64,000 nucleotides of DNA, taken from Streptococcus suis. Its GTDB lineage: Bacteria; Bacillota; Bacilli; Lactobacillales; Streptococcaceae. Positions 47,565-56,442 of the stretch are shown here, piece after piece. A model generated the notes under the pieces. The model did not search any database and was not told where the DNA came from. It was given only the letters and a program-made list of their open reading frames with translations. The translations under genes were made by a program, and so were the position numbers. The stretch spans positions 18,332 through 82,331 of the forward strand of contig NZ_WCJE01000006.1 of NCBI RefSeq assembly GCF_016743335.1. Direction: 5' to 3'. Each line of letters starts with the position of its first letter. Within the stretch, counting starts at the first letter, position 1.

Positions 47565-48323
47565 ATGAAACGAAATGTATTGATTACAGGTGCAAGTAGT
47601 GGTATTGGCAAAGCAATCGCTTATGTGTTTGCTGCTAATGGTGATAATATCATCATTACAGGACGAAGATTGGACAAACTAGAAGAAATTAAGCAAGATA
47701 TTGAAAAGCAATACCATGTTCAGGTATCAGTTCATTCATTTGATATTACGAATATGGAACAAACAATTGTAAATTGTCAAAAAATCTTAGAAGAAGTCGG
47801 ACAAATTCATATTTTGGTAAACAATGCTGGCCTGGCATTGGGATTGGACAAATTCCAAGACTATGATTTGACTGACATGATGACAATGATTGATACCAAT
47901 ATTAAAGGATTACTAACTGTGACACGTCAGTTATTGCCACAAATGGTTGAAAATAATGAGGGTCATATTATCAATATTGGCTCAACGGCCGGTATTTACG
48001 CCTATGCAGGAGCTGCTGTCTATGCTGCAACCAAATCAGCTGTCAAGGTGCTTTCAGACGGGATCCGTATTGACACGATTGATAAAAATATCAAGGTAAC
48101 TACGTTACAACCCGGTATCGTTGAGACTGATTTTAGCCAAGTCCGTTTTCATGGAGATAAAGAGAGATCAGCGACAGTCTATCAAGGAATTGATGCTCTT
48201 CAAGCAAATGATATTGCCAGCTGTACTCTATTTGTTGCAAATCAACCTGCACATGTGCAGATTTCTGATATGACCATTATGGCAACCAAACAGGCAACTG
48301 GCTTTACTATTCATAGAGATTAG
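47565..48323 (+). CDS. SDR-family oxidoreductase (YdfG-like)
   Basis: A 252-residue NADP-dependent short-chain dehydrogenase. VLITGASSGIGKAIA binds the cofactor, LVNNAGLALG and NIGSTAGIYAYAGAAVYAATKSAVKVL contain the catalytic Ser-Tyr-Lys set, and LQPGIVETDF follows. The form is like E. coli YdfG (3-hydroxy acid and serine dehydrogenase); the substrate is not known. Start ATG 47565 with GGAG eight bases upstream; TATAAT at 47537-47542. Confidence 0.88.
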   Translation: MKRNVLITGASSGIGKAIAYVFAANGDNIIITGRRLDKLEEIKQDIEKQYHVQVSVHSFDITNMEQTIVNCQKILEEVGQIHILVNNAGLALGLDKFQDYDLTDMMTMIDTNIKGLLTVTRQLLPQMVENNEGHIINIGSTAGIYAYAGAAVYAATKSAVKVLSDGIRIDTIDKNIKVTTLQPGIVETDFSQVRFHGDKERSATVYQGIDALQANDIASCTLFVANQPAHVQISDMTIMATKQATGFTIHRD

Positions 48324-48339
48324 AGGGGAGATAGCTAGA

Positions 48340-49089
48340 ATGAAAAGAAAATATTTAGCACTCGCTCTTGGCTTGCTCACTATCATGTCGCTTTCTGCCT
48401 GTCAAACTGAAAAGAAGGGCAGTTCCGCAAGTACCTCAACTGCTGATACCCAGGTTTCTAATGCCAATACAAGCACGTCATCAACAATCCAACGTGAGAT
48501 TTCTCTTAGTTCTATGGATATAGATGCTCTAATGCAAGGCAATTACGATAGTATACTAGGCACCTGGCAAAATAGCCAAGGAAATTCACTAGTCTTCAAT
48601 AGCAAAGGATTAGTAGCAGATAGCCAATCCTTACTTGGCCGCGGAAAAATAACTGACGGAATTTTTGAAACAGGCTATGTAGACGCAATGATTGGCGATG
48701 TAACACTATTAATGATTCCCAAAGGAACACAAGCAAATACAACTGAGACAGACACTACTGACTCTACGCGCGATAGAATGATTGTAATAAGCCAAGAAAC
48801 AGCAGCAGACGTGATAGATGTCTATTATCGCTTGACCAATTCAGCCACTAGCGGTATAGACCCATTAAAAAATACTGAAACAGGCGTACAGTTGGATAGT
48901 GGACCAAAAACGATTGATTATGCCAACTCAATTTTAGGCGAAAACAATTGGCGCGTCATTGAAGGTAACTACACGCGCACCGAATCTATTCCTTATAATG
49001 TTTTGGAAGGCGATGATAATGCCCGTTACACTATTTACCAAAACGGTGTCATTATCAATGCAGATTATCAAATTGTTTATCAACCATAA
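48340..49089 (+). CDS. Putative lipoprotein with DUF6287-like segment
   Basis: 249 residues with a lipoprotein signal peptide ending in LSAC (Cys21). A Ser/Thr-rich linker follows, then a segment MDIDALMQGNYDSILGTWQN typical of streptococcal DUF6287 proteins. The C-terminal half (from VQLDSGPKTIDYANSILGENNWRV) is a second small domain. Function unknown, attached to the outer face of the membrane. It follows the SDR gene by 16 bases with GGGGAGA as ribosome site. Confidence 0.75.
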   Translation: MKRKYLALALGLLTIMSLSACQTEKKGSSASTSTADTQVSNANTSTSSTIQREISLSSMDIDALMQGNYDSILGTWQNSQGNSLVFNSKGLVADSQSLLGRGKITDGIFETGYVDAMIGDVTLLMIPKGTQANTTETDTTDSTRDRMIVISQETAADVIDVYYRLTNSATSGIDPLKNTETGVQLDSGPKTIDYANSILGENNWRVIEGNYTRTESIPYNVLEGDDNARYTIYQNGVIINADYQIVYQP

Positions 49090-49110
49090 TGATTCTCTAG
49101 GAGGTTAGAC

Positions 49111-49464
49111 ATGACATTCACATCATTTGAACCAACACGCAATGTGCAAGATTTTCATTTGGCAGCCTTTGCCTACTATGATGGACTAGATGTAATCGAC
49201 CAACTCAAGCCAGGAACACCTGTTCAGCTAGTCGGAGAGCCTTCAAACCCACATGATTCAGAAGCTGTAGCAATCTTTTATCAGGGCACAAAGTTAGGAT
49301 ATATCCCATCGGATAAAAACTCACTAATCAGTCGGTTAATCTATTTTGGACACGGCGATATTCTAGAGGCACGTATTCAGATGTCCAATACAGAAAATCA
49401 TCCTGATCGCCAGTTTCGAGTCGTTGTAAAACTAAAAGATAATCGTAAAAATGATAGTCGGTAA
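49111..49464 (+). CDS. Stand-alone HIRAN-domain protein
   Basis: 117 residues, essentially one HIRAN domain: FHLAAFAYYDGLDV, LKPGTPVQLVGEPSNPHDSEAVAIFYQGTKLGYIP. HIRAN domains bind DNA ends or damaged or stalled-fork DNA and are usually fused to helicases; here it is alone. AGGAGG lies six bases before the ATG. It may be the last gene of the SDR-lipoprotein unit. Confidence 0.8.
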   Translation: MTFTSFEPTRNVQDFHLAAFAYYDGLDVIDQLKPGTPVQLVGEPSNPHDSEAVAIFYQGTKLGYIPSDKNSLISRLIYFGHGDILEARIQMSNTENHPDRQFRVVVKLKDNRKNDSR

Positions 49465-49484
49465 TTTACCAACCTACCCATTTT

Positions 49485-50342
49485 CTACTTAACACGGAGC
49501 TGTGCTCTCCGTTTTTGTTCTTCAATAATGCTTAAAAAGGCTGCAAACTCCCTATCCAGGCGATGTTGGTAGGCCTTATTTTTTATTGTGAGATCTTCCA
49601 GGGACACTGGATAGGTTCCTTTTTTATACAATTCTCCCTGAAAGAAGAAGCGGTCCGATAATTTATCAACTGAAACAAGAGAAGAACGCCAGCGGCTTTT
49701 ACGAGAATGAGAAGGTTTCCAAGATATTTTTAATTGCTTCTCATAAAAGTACCAGCCCATAATATAGATTTTAGTAATCTGATTTCGTTTTCTGTCTTGA
49801 TAGAAACAAGGAACTGCATAAACATTTCCATGCTTTGTTTGCAAAAAAGGATGGAAATCTTTTATCTTTTCGTATTCTTTCTTTGGAATAAGGGTTAATT
49901 GATTATCCTTAATAACCTTCTTTTCATCAATAGTATATGAATAACGGTAGGGGTCATAAATGGTTGATTGTCCACGCGCTCTATAACGCTCTGCCATTTC
50001 CTTAAAAATAGGTAGACGTCCATAACCATCCATCAGACTAGATAGACTAAGTCCTCGTCGATTATTATTTTTCTTCACACCAAGAATCTGGCAGGTAGGC
50101 CAATAATTGATAGGAATGGCTCCTAATCCGACCAGAAGACTAGCGCTGTCAAAATGACTGGCAAAGCGTACCTCACGAGTGTGACCAGTCTCATTTTTCA
50201 AATCAACAAATACAGGTTGCTTGTCCTGTTCAAAAACAATTATATAATTTCCAGAAGACTCCGTATTTTCTCTAATTGGAACGGTGTAGAAGTGGTGAAA
50301 ATTTGGTAATTCTAGTAACTTTCCAAGTGTTGATGTTTTCAT
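49485..50342 (-). CDS. Protein of unknown function
   Basis: 285 residues, no signal peptide or membrane segment, basic C-terminus (EEQKRRAQLRVK). Segments such as GLGAIPINYWPTCQILGVKK and FHPFLQTKHGNVYAVPCFYQDRKRNQ look structured but match no family I know. Start at ATG 50342: the frame is open further upstream, but a TGtTATACT box lies at 50349-50357 on the minus strand, six bases before this ATG. A leaderless mRNA is therefore likely. Separated from the upstream minus-strand gene by a hairpin. Confidence 0.6.
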   Translation of the reverse strand: MKTSTLGKLLELPNFHHFYTVPIRENTESSGNYIIVFEQDKQPVFVDLKNETGHTREVRFASHFDSASLLVGLGAIPINYWPTCQILGVKKNNNRRGLSLSSLMDGYGRLPIFKEMAERYRARGQSTIYDPYRYSYTIDEKKVIKDNQLTLIPKKEYEKIKDFHPFLQTKHGNVYAVPCFYQDRKRNQITKIYIMGWYFYEKQLKISWKPSHSRKSRWRSSLVSVDKLSDRFFFQGELYKKGTYPVSLEDLTIKNKAYQHRLDREFAAFLSIIEEQKRRAQLRVK

Positions 50343-50348
50343 AACACA

Positions 50349-50357
50349 AGTATAACA
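50349..50357 (-). promoter_or_regulatory. Extended -10 immediately before the 285-aa gene
   Basis: Minus strand TGtTATACT, then six bases, then ATG, with no ribosome site. Confidence 0.5.
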
Positions 50358-50418
50358 AAAAATATTTTTCAAATCCACAAAAATGTTTAATTTGTTAAAC
50401 AAAAAATGTAAAGAAGCT

Positions 50419-50445
50419 GGGAAAGACATCCATGACGACTTTCCC
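50419..50445 (-). terminator. Hairpin after the 262-aa membrane protein gene
   Basis: GGGAAAG pairs with CTTTCCC; a T-rich stretch follows at some distance on the minus strand. Confidence 0.45.
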
Positions 50446-50460
50446 ACTCCCACCCTTTAT

Positions 50461-51249
50461 TCAAGGATAGGTGATAATTGTCTTATCTACCGAATCTTCT
50501 AAAGCCTGGCGCGATTCTTCTGATAAACGCAAATCTGCAAGGGTTTGTTCTGAAAAATAGTAGGGATTTAGACTATCTATAAATGCAGAAATTGAAATGA
50601 CAGCTTTCTCCAATATCAGAGATTTTTCAGTGTAAGCAAAGGGAATAGCAGACCAATCATCACTCTCGAACATTTCTAAAATATCTTTTTGAACTTGAAT
50701 TTCAGCCTCATTTTTAGCTGAAACTAGGATTGTTTTTAGTGTAGTACGAAAACTCTCCTTGTCTTGCACCAAGTCTTCCAAGGTCAACAAGCTTTCATCT
50801 GCCTTCTCATAAAAAATATCTAATTCCGTCACTGACGAAGTAGTCACATGGAGCCAGTCAGCCTTGATACTGGTTTTCATTACTGCATAGGCAGAAGTAT
50901 TTTCAAAGGGACTGCTGCGCGTTTGAGGATAGAGAACAATCCACTCTTTCTGGAATAGATTGTCAGGTTTAGCTATTTTCAGTTCCTCCTCAGAAGCTGT
51001 ACCAATCCGCTGGCTGATAGCAGTAGTGTCATCTCGCTGAAAGAATCCAATGATACGCGGATTTTGCGGACCACCAATGGCATCAATTTTTGTTCCTAGA
51101 TCATTAATAATGCGTATGTTCAAGGCATGCCACTGCTCATTTAATAGTCTATTTTGCTCTTTTCCGAGCCAGTAGATTCCGATACAAGATAGACCAGTGG
51201 CAATAAGCAAGACAAGTAACAGCACTTTCGAGTATTTCAACACAGCCAT
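50461..51249 (-). CDS. Membrane-anchored extracellular protein, unknown function
   Basis: 262 residues with one N-terminal transmembrane helix (about 8-28) and an extracellular remainder. The stretch LLTLEDLVQDKESFRTTLKT and the following SAIPFAYTEKSLIL resemble the DUF3298/DUF4163-type module found in front of the catalytic domain in some PgdA-like deacetylases. This could be a free-standing module or the front half of a former deacetylase; there is no deacetylase domain downstream. GAAAGG precedes ATG 51249. Low confidence in the family. Confidence 0.5.
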   Translation of the reverse strand: MAVLKYSKVLLLVLLIATGLSCIGIYWLGKEQNRLLNEQWHALNIRIINDLGTKIDAIGGPQNPRIIGFFQRDDTTAISQRIGTASEEELKIAKPDNLFQKEWIVLYPQTRSSPFENTSAYAVMKTSIKADWLHVTTSSVTELDIFYEKADESLLTLEDLVQDKESFRTTLKTILVSAKNEAEIQVQKDILEMFESDDWSAIPFAYTEKSLILEKAVISISAFIDSLNPYYFSEQTLADLRLSEESRQALEDSVDKTIITYP

Positions 51250-51258
51250 CACACCTTT

Positions 51259-51272
51259 CTAAAACGTTTTCA
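51259..51272 (-). promoter_or_regulatory. cre-like site upstream of the 262-aa gene
   Basis: Minus strand TGAAAACGTTTTAG matches the core of the CcpA site (TGWNANCGNTNWCA) except at the last two bases. It lies in the 5' leader, a repressing position. Confidence 0.3.
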
Positions 51273-51367
51273 GTCATATATTATCATATATAAATATCAA
51301 AAGCAACTATTTTAAGGTACCACATTAAACGGTTACACAAGTATATAAATTCTAAGTTTACGACAGG

Positions 51368-51409
51368 AAAGGCCTTAGTTAGCAAATAAATACTAGCTAA
51401 AGCCTTTTT
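51368..51409. terminator. Terminator-like hairpin between the XRE gene and the 262-aa gene
   Basis: AAGGCcTTAGtTAG pairs with CTAgCTAAaGCCTT (two mismatches); the T-run is on the + strand. Confidence 0.5.
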
Positions 51410-51419
51410 GTACTTTCTA

Positions 51420-51737
51420 TTACGATTGGAGAGATTTTATCATCAGTAGAATGATTTCTTCCAGTTCTTCACGTTTCTTGATTGGAAGTTTGTTTAACTC
51501 GTTCAATACATTGTAATTTGTTGTTGAATCCACTACTTGAAAAAAATCAGATACTTCAATTTCAAGAGCAGAAATGATTTTTTCAAGAGTATCAACTTTT
51601 ATATTTGAACCTTTTGTTTCGAGGTTGGAAATATAGTCTATTCCGACCTCTGCTTTTTCACTTAACTGTTGCTGGCTCAGATTTTTTGCTTTTCGAATTT
51701 GGCGAACACGAGTACCGATATATTGTTTTAATGTCAT
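51420..51737 (-). CDS. XRE-family transcriptional regulator
   Basis: 105 residues. An HTH_3 domain at residues 6-62 (GTRVRQIRKAKNLSQQQLSEKAEVGIDYISNLET) is followed by a short helical tail (KKREELEEIILLMIKSL) that may dimerise. GAGGGAG lies eight to nine bases before the ATG. It is divergent from the LPXTG surface protein gene, whose 5' leader holds a perfect 20-bp palindrome. Control of that gene or of itself is a reasonable guess, but the target is unproven. Confidence 0.85.
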   Translation of the reverse strand: MTLKQYIGTRVRQIRKAKNLSQQQLSEKAEVGIDYISNLETKGSNIKVDTLEKIISALEIEVSDFFQVVDSTTNYNVLNELNKLPIKKREELEEIILLMIKSLQS

Positions 51738-51825
51738 TTGATTTCACTCCCTCATTACTATCTAAATGATACGAGGAAATAAGAACGAATATAACCAGTC
51801 TTCAGACTAAATATTCATTATTATT

Positions 51826-51855
51826 TTGTGTATAGAATAACTTTTGTGCTATAAT
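51826..51855 (+). promoter_or_regulatory. Promoter of the LPXTG surface protein gene
   Basis: TTGTGT (51826-51831), an 18-bp spacer, TGcTATAAT with the -10 at 51850-51855. The in-frame TTG at 51844 is upstream of the transcription start. Confidence 0.6.
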
Positions 51856-51860
51856 AGACT

Positions 51861-51880
51861 TGAACAAAAATTTTTGTTCA
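51861..51880. promoter_or_regulatory. Perfect 20-bp palindrome at the transcription start
   Basis: TGAACAAAAATTTTTGTTCA equals its own reverse complement. It covers about +1 to +20 of the predicted surface-protein transcript, an operator position. Confidence 0.55.
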
Positions 51881-51904
51881 TAAAAAAATTAAAAGGGGAA
51901 TCAT

Positions 51905-54336
51905 ATGAGAAGACCAAAAAAGTTGTCGAATCTCTTGCTGTAACTGTCGCCATCGGTGCATCAGCTACTAATCTTCAGGTAAATGCTGAAGAAATCGTAA
52001 CACCTGTTGCTGAATCGGCTGAAACTGTCGTTACCGCAACACCTACCACTATCTCTGCTGAACAAGTAGAGCAAGCTAAAGAAGTAGCATCTGCAGACGC
52101 AGAAGCTGTTAAGGTACAAGATGCCGTTGATAAGGCTGCTGGCGAAGCTGTTGCTAACGAGACAAAGGCTGTTGAAGGTTTGACTGAGGTAGTAGCTAAA
52201 GCATCAACTGCTCAAGACGCACTTCCAGCTGCTGAAGCTGAAGTTGCCACTCAAACAAAAGCCGTAACAGATGCAGAAACAGCAGTAACAAAAGCAGAAG
52301 AAGTTGTTGCATCACAAGAAGGTGATGTTGCAAAAGCACAAGAAACGGCAGATGCCGCTAAAACTGCAGAAGCACAAGCATCAGCAAAATTGGAAGAAGC
52401 AAAAGCTCAACCAGTTATAACTGCTGAAACTGTGAACACACAAATTGCAGCAACTAAGAGCACGATTGCAACAAAAGAAGCTGAAGTGGCAGAAACTACA
52501 ACAGCTATTGTAGCAACCGAAGCTAAACTTGCCAGTGCAAAAGAAGCTGTGGCAAATTACAAGCCAACAACTGTAACAGAAACAGTTGCAACAACTAACT
52601 ATGTAGACCTTACAGGTGCTGACCGTGACATGGAAGACATTGTCCGTGAACAGTTCCCAGATGAGAATCCTGCAGATTATGCCCGTAAATTGGAAACAGT
52701 CATTTTTGATGGTGAAGATACTCAGACAATTGTTTTGACACCAGAGCAAGCTGCTGAATACAAAGAAACAGGTTCATTCACTTATGTATTTGATGCTAAG
52801 GCCGTATCAGAAGAAGCTGCAAAAATTATTGCTGAATTGCGTCGCATTAACGGTATCACTTTGAAACCAATGCGTAATACCACTCAAGAAGCTTTGGAAT
52901 TGAAAGTAACCGATAGTTTCGTAGCTTTCACCCAAAAACGTGCTCAAGAGTTGTTGACAAGTTATTCTCATGGTAGTTCATTAGTAGATCCAGTAAATGG
53001 TTATGATATGTCACGAGTAAGTGAGTCATTAGGGGGCGGACTATTCGATATGACCAGTGCAGAGACAAAGAAAAAGAAAGTTTTGTCACACGCTGAGGTC
53101 GCTTATAATGTGATACTCAACTGGTTCAGTGATTATAAAAACGCAACGGGTGCAAACTTCGGACACCGTTTGCATATGCTCGATGCTTCAGGTAATATTG
53201 CTATTGGTATGGCTACCGAAGGTGAACGTCAATATTTTGTACTACTATCTGATGGAAACCCTCGCACCGTTAATTACGAACAATCAGTTGTTAATGGTAA
53301 ATTGACACAGACTTTCAACGGTAATCGTTTGAAATACTTACCAAAACGTACTTTCAACTATGTAGTAAGTACAGTTGTTGATAACAGTCAAGCCTTGAAA
53401 GACGCTGTAGCTAAACTTGAAGCTGAAAAATCAGCACTTTTGACACAACAAGCACAAGCAACTAAGACTTTGAATCAAGCTTTTATCTCACTTGCTAGCT
53501 TGGAACAAGCTAAGACAGATGTTACACTTGCAAATACTAAACGCACAGTAGCTATTGCCGAAGCACAAGACGCTTTTGATAAGGCAAGTGCAGCCGCTAA
53601 AACAGCTGCAACAAACTTGCAACAAGTTCTTGCATCATATGAAGCATCCCTTTCAAGCTTGTCAACAGCTAAGGGTGATGTGAAAGTTGCTCAAGATAAA
53701 TTAGCAACCGCTCAAGCTAAGGTGACTGAATTGAAAGCCTTGCTTGCAAATCAAGGCCAATTACTTGCAGATTTGGATGCAGCTAAAGCACGTTTGGCGG
53801 ATGCTACCCTTGCTAAGAGCCAATCAAGTGCATTGTTGGCAGAATTGACCGCAAAAGCTAAAGCATCACAAACTGAAGCAAACCGTCTAGCAACCTTGTT
53901 TGCATTACAAGAGCAATTTAACACAGTCATTACTGACGATACGGTGACAGCAACACCAAAAGATGCACCAACAGTAAATGAAAAACCAGCTCTTAATATT
54001 GATGATGTTATTAAAGCAACGCCAAAAGATGAACAGACAGTATCAGACTTGCCAGTTGTTAAAATCGATACTGATAAAGAGCGAGATTTAACCGTTATTG
54101 GCGAAGAGGGCAATGCCGATAAGGAAAAAACGGTTGTTGCTACGACAGTTTATAAACCACAGCCAGGAGTAACTGTTCAACGAACGACTAGTGGAGAAAA
54201 AGTAACTTATTCACGTGTTGAACGTGCTCATACATTGCCAAATACAGGCTCAGAGGATAACATCGTTTTGATGGGCATTGGAGTTGTCTTAGCTGGTCTA
54301 GGTCTTGCAGGAACAAGAAGACGTAGACACGGGTAA
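51905..54336 (+). CDS. SEC10/CAP-domain LPXTG surface protein, start codon frameshifted
   Basis: About 810 residues: a signal-like stretch (KKVVESLAVTVAIGASA...NAEE), an Ala/Glu/Lys-rich coiled coil, a CAP/SCP-like domain (YSHGSSLVDPVNGYD to FGHRLHMLDASGNIAIGMA), a second coiled coil, a repeat ATPKDxxTVxxxP, and the sorting signal LPNTG with a hydrophobic helix and RRRRHG. AAAAGGGGAA places the start at ATG 51905, but that frame stops after 12 codons (TAA 51941-51943). The long frame is entered by one base shift. One extra A in the A6 run at 51916-51921, or one more A after ATGA, would join them. The gene is silent, phase-variable or mis-sequenced as written. Confidence 0.75.
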
Positions 54337-54351
54337 GCTATAATATAATAG

Positions 54352-54384
54352 AAATCTTCTTACTATTTGTAGGAAGATTTTTTT
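54352..54384 (+). terminator. Terminator of the LPXTG gene
   Basis: AAATCTTC and TAC pair with GTA and GAAGATTT, then TTTT. Confidence 0.85.
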
Positions 54385-54401
54385 ATTGAGTGCAGTTTAT
54401 C

Positions 54402-54441
54402 AAAAAAGAAGCCCTAATTTTGATTTAGGACTTCTTTTTTT
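54402..54441. terminator. Second, bidirectional terminator
   Basis: AAAAAAGAAGcCCTAA pairs with TTAGGaCTTCTTTTTT. The following bases 54442-54594 hold no gene; a direct repeat TTTGGAGACA is seen at about 54439 and 54450. Confidence 0.8.
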
Positions 54442-54594
54442 GGAGACAATTTGGAGACAGTTCAAGTCTATCTTGATTATCTTCGTACCTTTATGACAAT
54501 TTAAATACTAATTAAAAACAAATTTCGTCTGTTTCCAAGTTTGCAATGCTCTTTTGTTTTCAAGCGTCGGGTAAATTAGTCTGATTGAATTGCT

Positions 54595-54620
54595 GATAGA
54601 GCCTATCCCCAGGCTCTATC
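54595..54620 (-). terminator. Hairpin at the guaA stop codon
   Basis: GATAGAGCCT pairs perfectly with AGGCTCTATC (six-base loop). It overlaps the stop by two bases; no T-run on the minus strand. Confidence 0.5.
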
Positions 54621-56169
54621 ACTCCCACTCAACTGTTGCTGGTGGTTTACTTGTTATATCATAGACGATGCGGTTGACGTGGTCGACTTCGTTTACGATA
54701 CGGACAGAGATTTTTTGAAGAACATCCCATGGTAGTTTGGCAAAGTCAGCTGTCATTCCATCGACAGAAGTGATAGCACGGATAGCGATAGTGTAGTCGT
54801 AGGTACGACCATCTCCCATGACACCTACGGAGCGAACGCCAGTATTAACCGTGAAATATTGCCACACATCGCGGTCAAGACCCGCTTTTGCAATTTCCTC
54901 ACGCAAGATAGCGTCAGATTCGCGAACAGTTTGAAGTTTTTCCTCAGTGATTTCACCCATGACACGAATGGCAAGGCCTGGTCCTGGGAATGGTTGGCGC
55001 CATACAACTTCATCCGGCATACCAAGAGCAGTACCGAGAGCACGAACTTCATCCTTAAAGAGAGTATTGAGCGGTTCAATCAACTTGAACTGCATATCTT
55101 CTGGCAGACCACCAACGTTGTGGTGAGATTTGATTGTCTCAGCAGTATCCGTTCCTGACTCGATAATATCGGTATAAAGTGTTCCTTGCGCTAGGAATTC
55201 AACATCAGTCAACTTGCTCGCTTCATCGTCAAATACGTAAACAAATTCATTACCGATGATTTTACGTTTCTTCTCAGGGTCAGATACGCCAGCAAGTAGA
55301 TCCAAGAAACGCTTAGCAGCATCGACGCGAATAATATTGAGACCGAACTTACCGCCCAACATTTCCATAACCTGATCGCCTTCATTCTTACGTAGAAGAC
55401 CGTGGTCAACGAAGATACAGGTCAATTGGTCACCGATAGCGCGTTGAAGAAGGACACCGACAACAGATGAGTCAACACCGCCTGAAAGACCAAGTAGAAC
55501 TTTCTTGTCGCCAACTGTTTGGCGGATTTTTTCAATTTCTGTTTCGATGAAGTTTTCCATTGTCCAGTCGCCTTTGGCTCCACAGATACCAAACGCAAAG
55601 TTTTTCAAAATATCGTTTCCATATACGGAATGACGAACTTCTGGGTGGAACTGGATACCGTAGATACGGCGTTCCGTGTTTTCAATGGCAGCGTAAGGGC
55701 AGTCAGCAGACAGACCAACCAGGTGGAAATCAGCAGGAATTTCAGTTACTGCATCACCGTGGCTCATGAGTACAAGCTGTTCTTCTGGTGTTCCAGCAAA
55801 AAGCGCTGATTCAGTCTTCAGTTGAAGATTTGATTGACCATATTCACGATTTCCAGCCTCACCAGCAGGAACAACCTTACCACCCAATTTGTGAGTAATC
55901 AACTGCATACCATAGCAAATCCCCAAGATTGGAATACCTAATTCAAAGATTTCAGGATCAATATCGAAGGCATTTTCAGCGTAAACAGAGTTTGGACCAC
56001 CTGAAAGAACGATACCGATCGGATTGATGGCACGAACTTCTTCAGCAGTAATTTTGTGATTTTTCAATTCTGAAAAGACACCAAATTCACGAATTCGACG
56101 TGAGATGAGCTGATTGTATTGACTTCCATAATCCAATACAATAATTTTTTGGACATCTTGTTTTGTCAT
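54619..56169 (-). CDS. guaA: GMP synthase (glutamine-hydrolysing)
   Basis: Amidates XMP to GMP. The 516 residues consist of an N-terminal glutamine amidotransferase with [12 protein letters not shown] (nucleophile Cys) and YGIQFHPEV. The ATP pyrophosphatase domain has [14 protein letters not shown], and the C-terminal dimerisation domain ends PPATVEWE. Start at 56169 ([21 protein letters not shown]) with AAAGGG six bases upstream. The 3' end of guaA is a known integration site for genomic islands; here the flanking DNA holds only terminators and no integrase. Confidence 0.96.
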   Translation of the reverse strand: MTKQDVQKIIVLDYGSQYNQLISRRIREFGVFSELKNHKITAEEVRAINPIGIVLSGGPNSVYAENAFDIDPEIFELGIPILGICYGMQLITHKLGGKVVPAGEAGNREYGQSNLQLKTESALFAGTPEEQLVLMSHGDAVTEIPADFHLVGLSADCPYAAIENTERRIYGIQFHPEVRHSVYGNDILKNFAFGICGAKGDWTMENFIETEIEKIRQTVGDKKVLLGLSGGVDSSVVGVLLQRAIGDQLTCIFVDHGLLRKNEGDQVMEMLGGKFGLNIIRVDAAKRFLDLLAGVSDPEKKRKIIGNEFVYVFDDEASKLTDVEFLAQGTLYTDIIESGTDTAETIKSHHNVGGLPEDMQFKLIEPLNTLFKDEVRALGTALGMPDEVVWRQPFPGPGLAIRVMGEITEEKLQTVRESDAILREEIAKAGLDRDVWQYFTVNTGVRSVGVMGDGRTYDYTIAIRAITSVDGMTADFAKLPWDVLQKISVRIVNEVDHVNRIVYDITSKPPATVEWE

Positions 56170-56390
56170 GTTTTTCCCTTTCATTTTGAAAATAATTCAA
56201 ATACTGTTACTTATTTTATCATAAAAACGAACATTTTCCAAACTATATTTGCTAAATATATGTTTTGCAAACTATGGGAGAATTTATAAATTAGAGCGTT
56301 CGTCTTTTTCTAGATTTTACTGAGTTTGTTTTAGGGAAAGGGTGCAGATTGTTTGTCTAGGAATTTTTTACAGATAAAAATCGGTCTAGA

Positions 56391-56420
56391 TTGGTCAAAA
56401 TCATGATATTTTGATAAACT
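56391..56420 (+). promoter_or_regulatory. GntR gene promoter with operator-like palindrome
   Basis: TTGGTC (56391-56396), an 18-bp spacer, TAAACT (56415-56420). TCAAAAT (56395-56401) and ATTTTGA (56408-56414) form a perfect inverted repeat filling the spacer, suited to autorepression. Confidence 0.5.
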
Positions 56421-56442
56421 AGAAGCAAGAAAGGCTAGATAG

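Noticed and set aside
52381..52749. Minus-strand 122-codon frame rich in Cys/Ser/Phe within the surface protein
   Set aside because: Antisense image of Ala/Glu/Lys coiled-coil codons.
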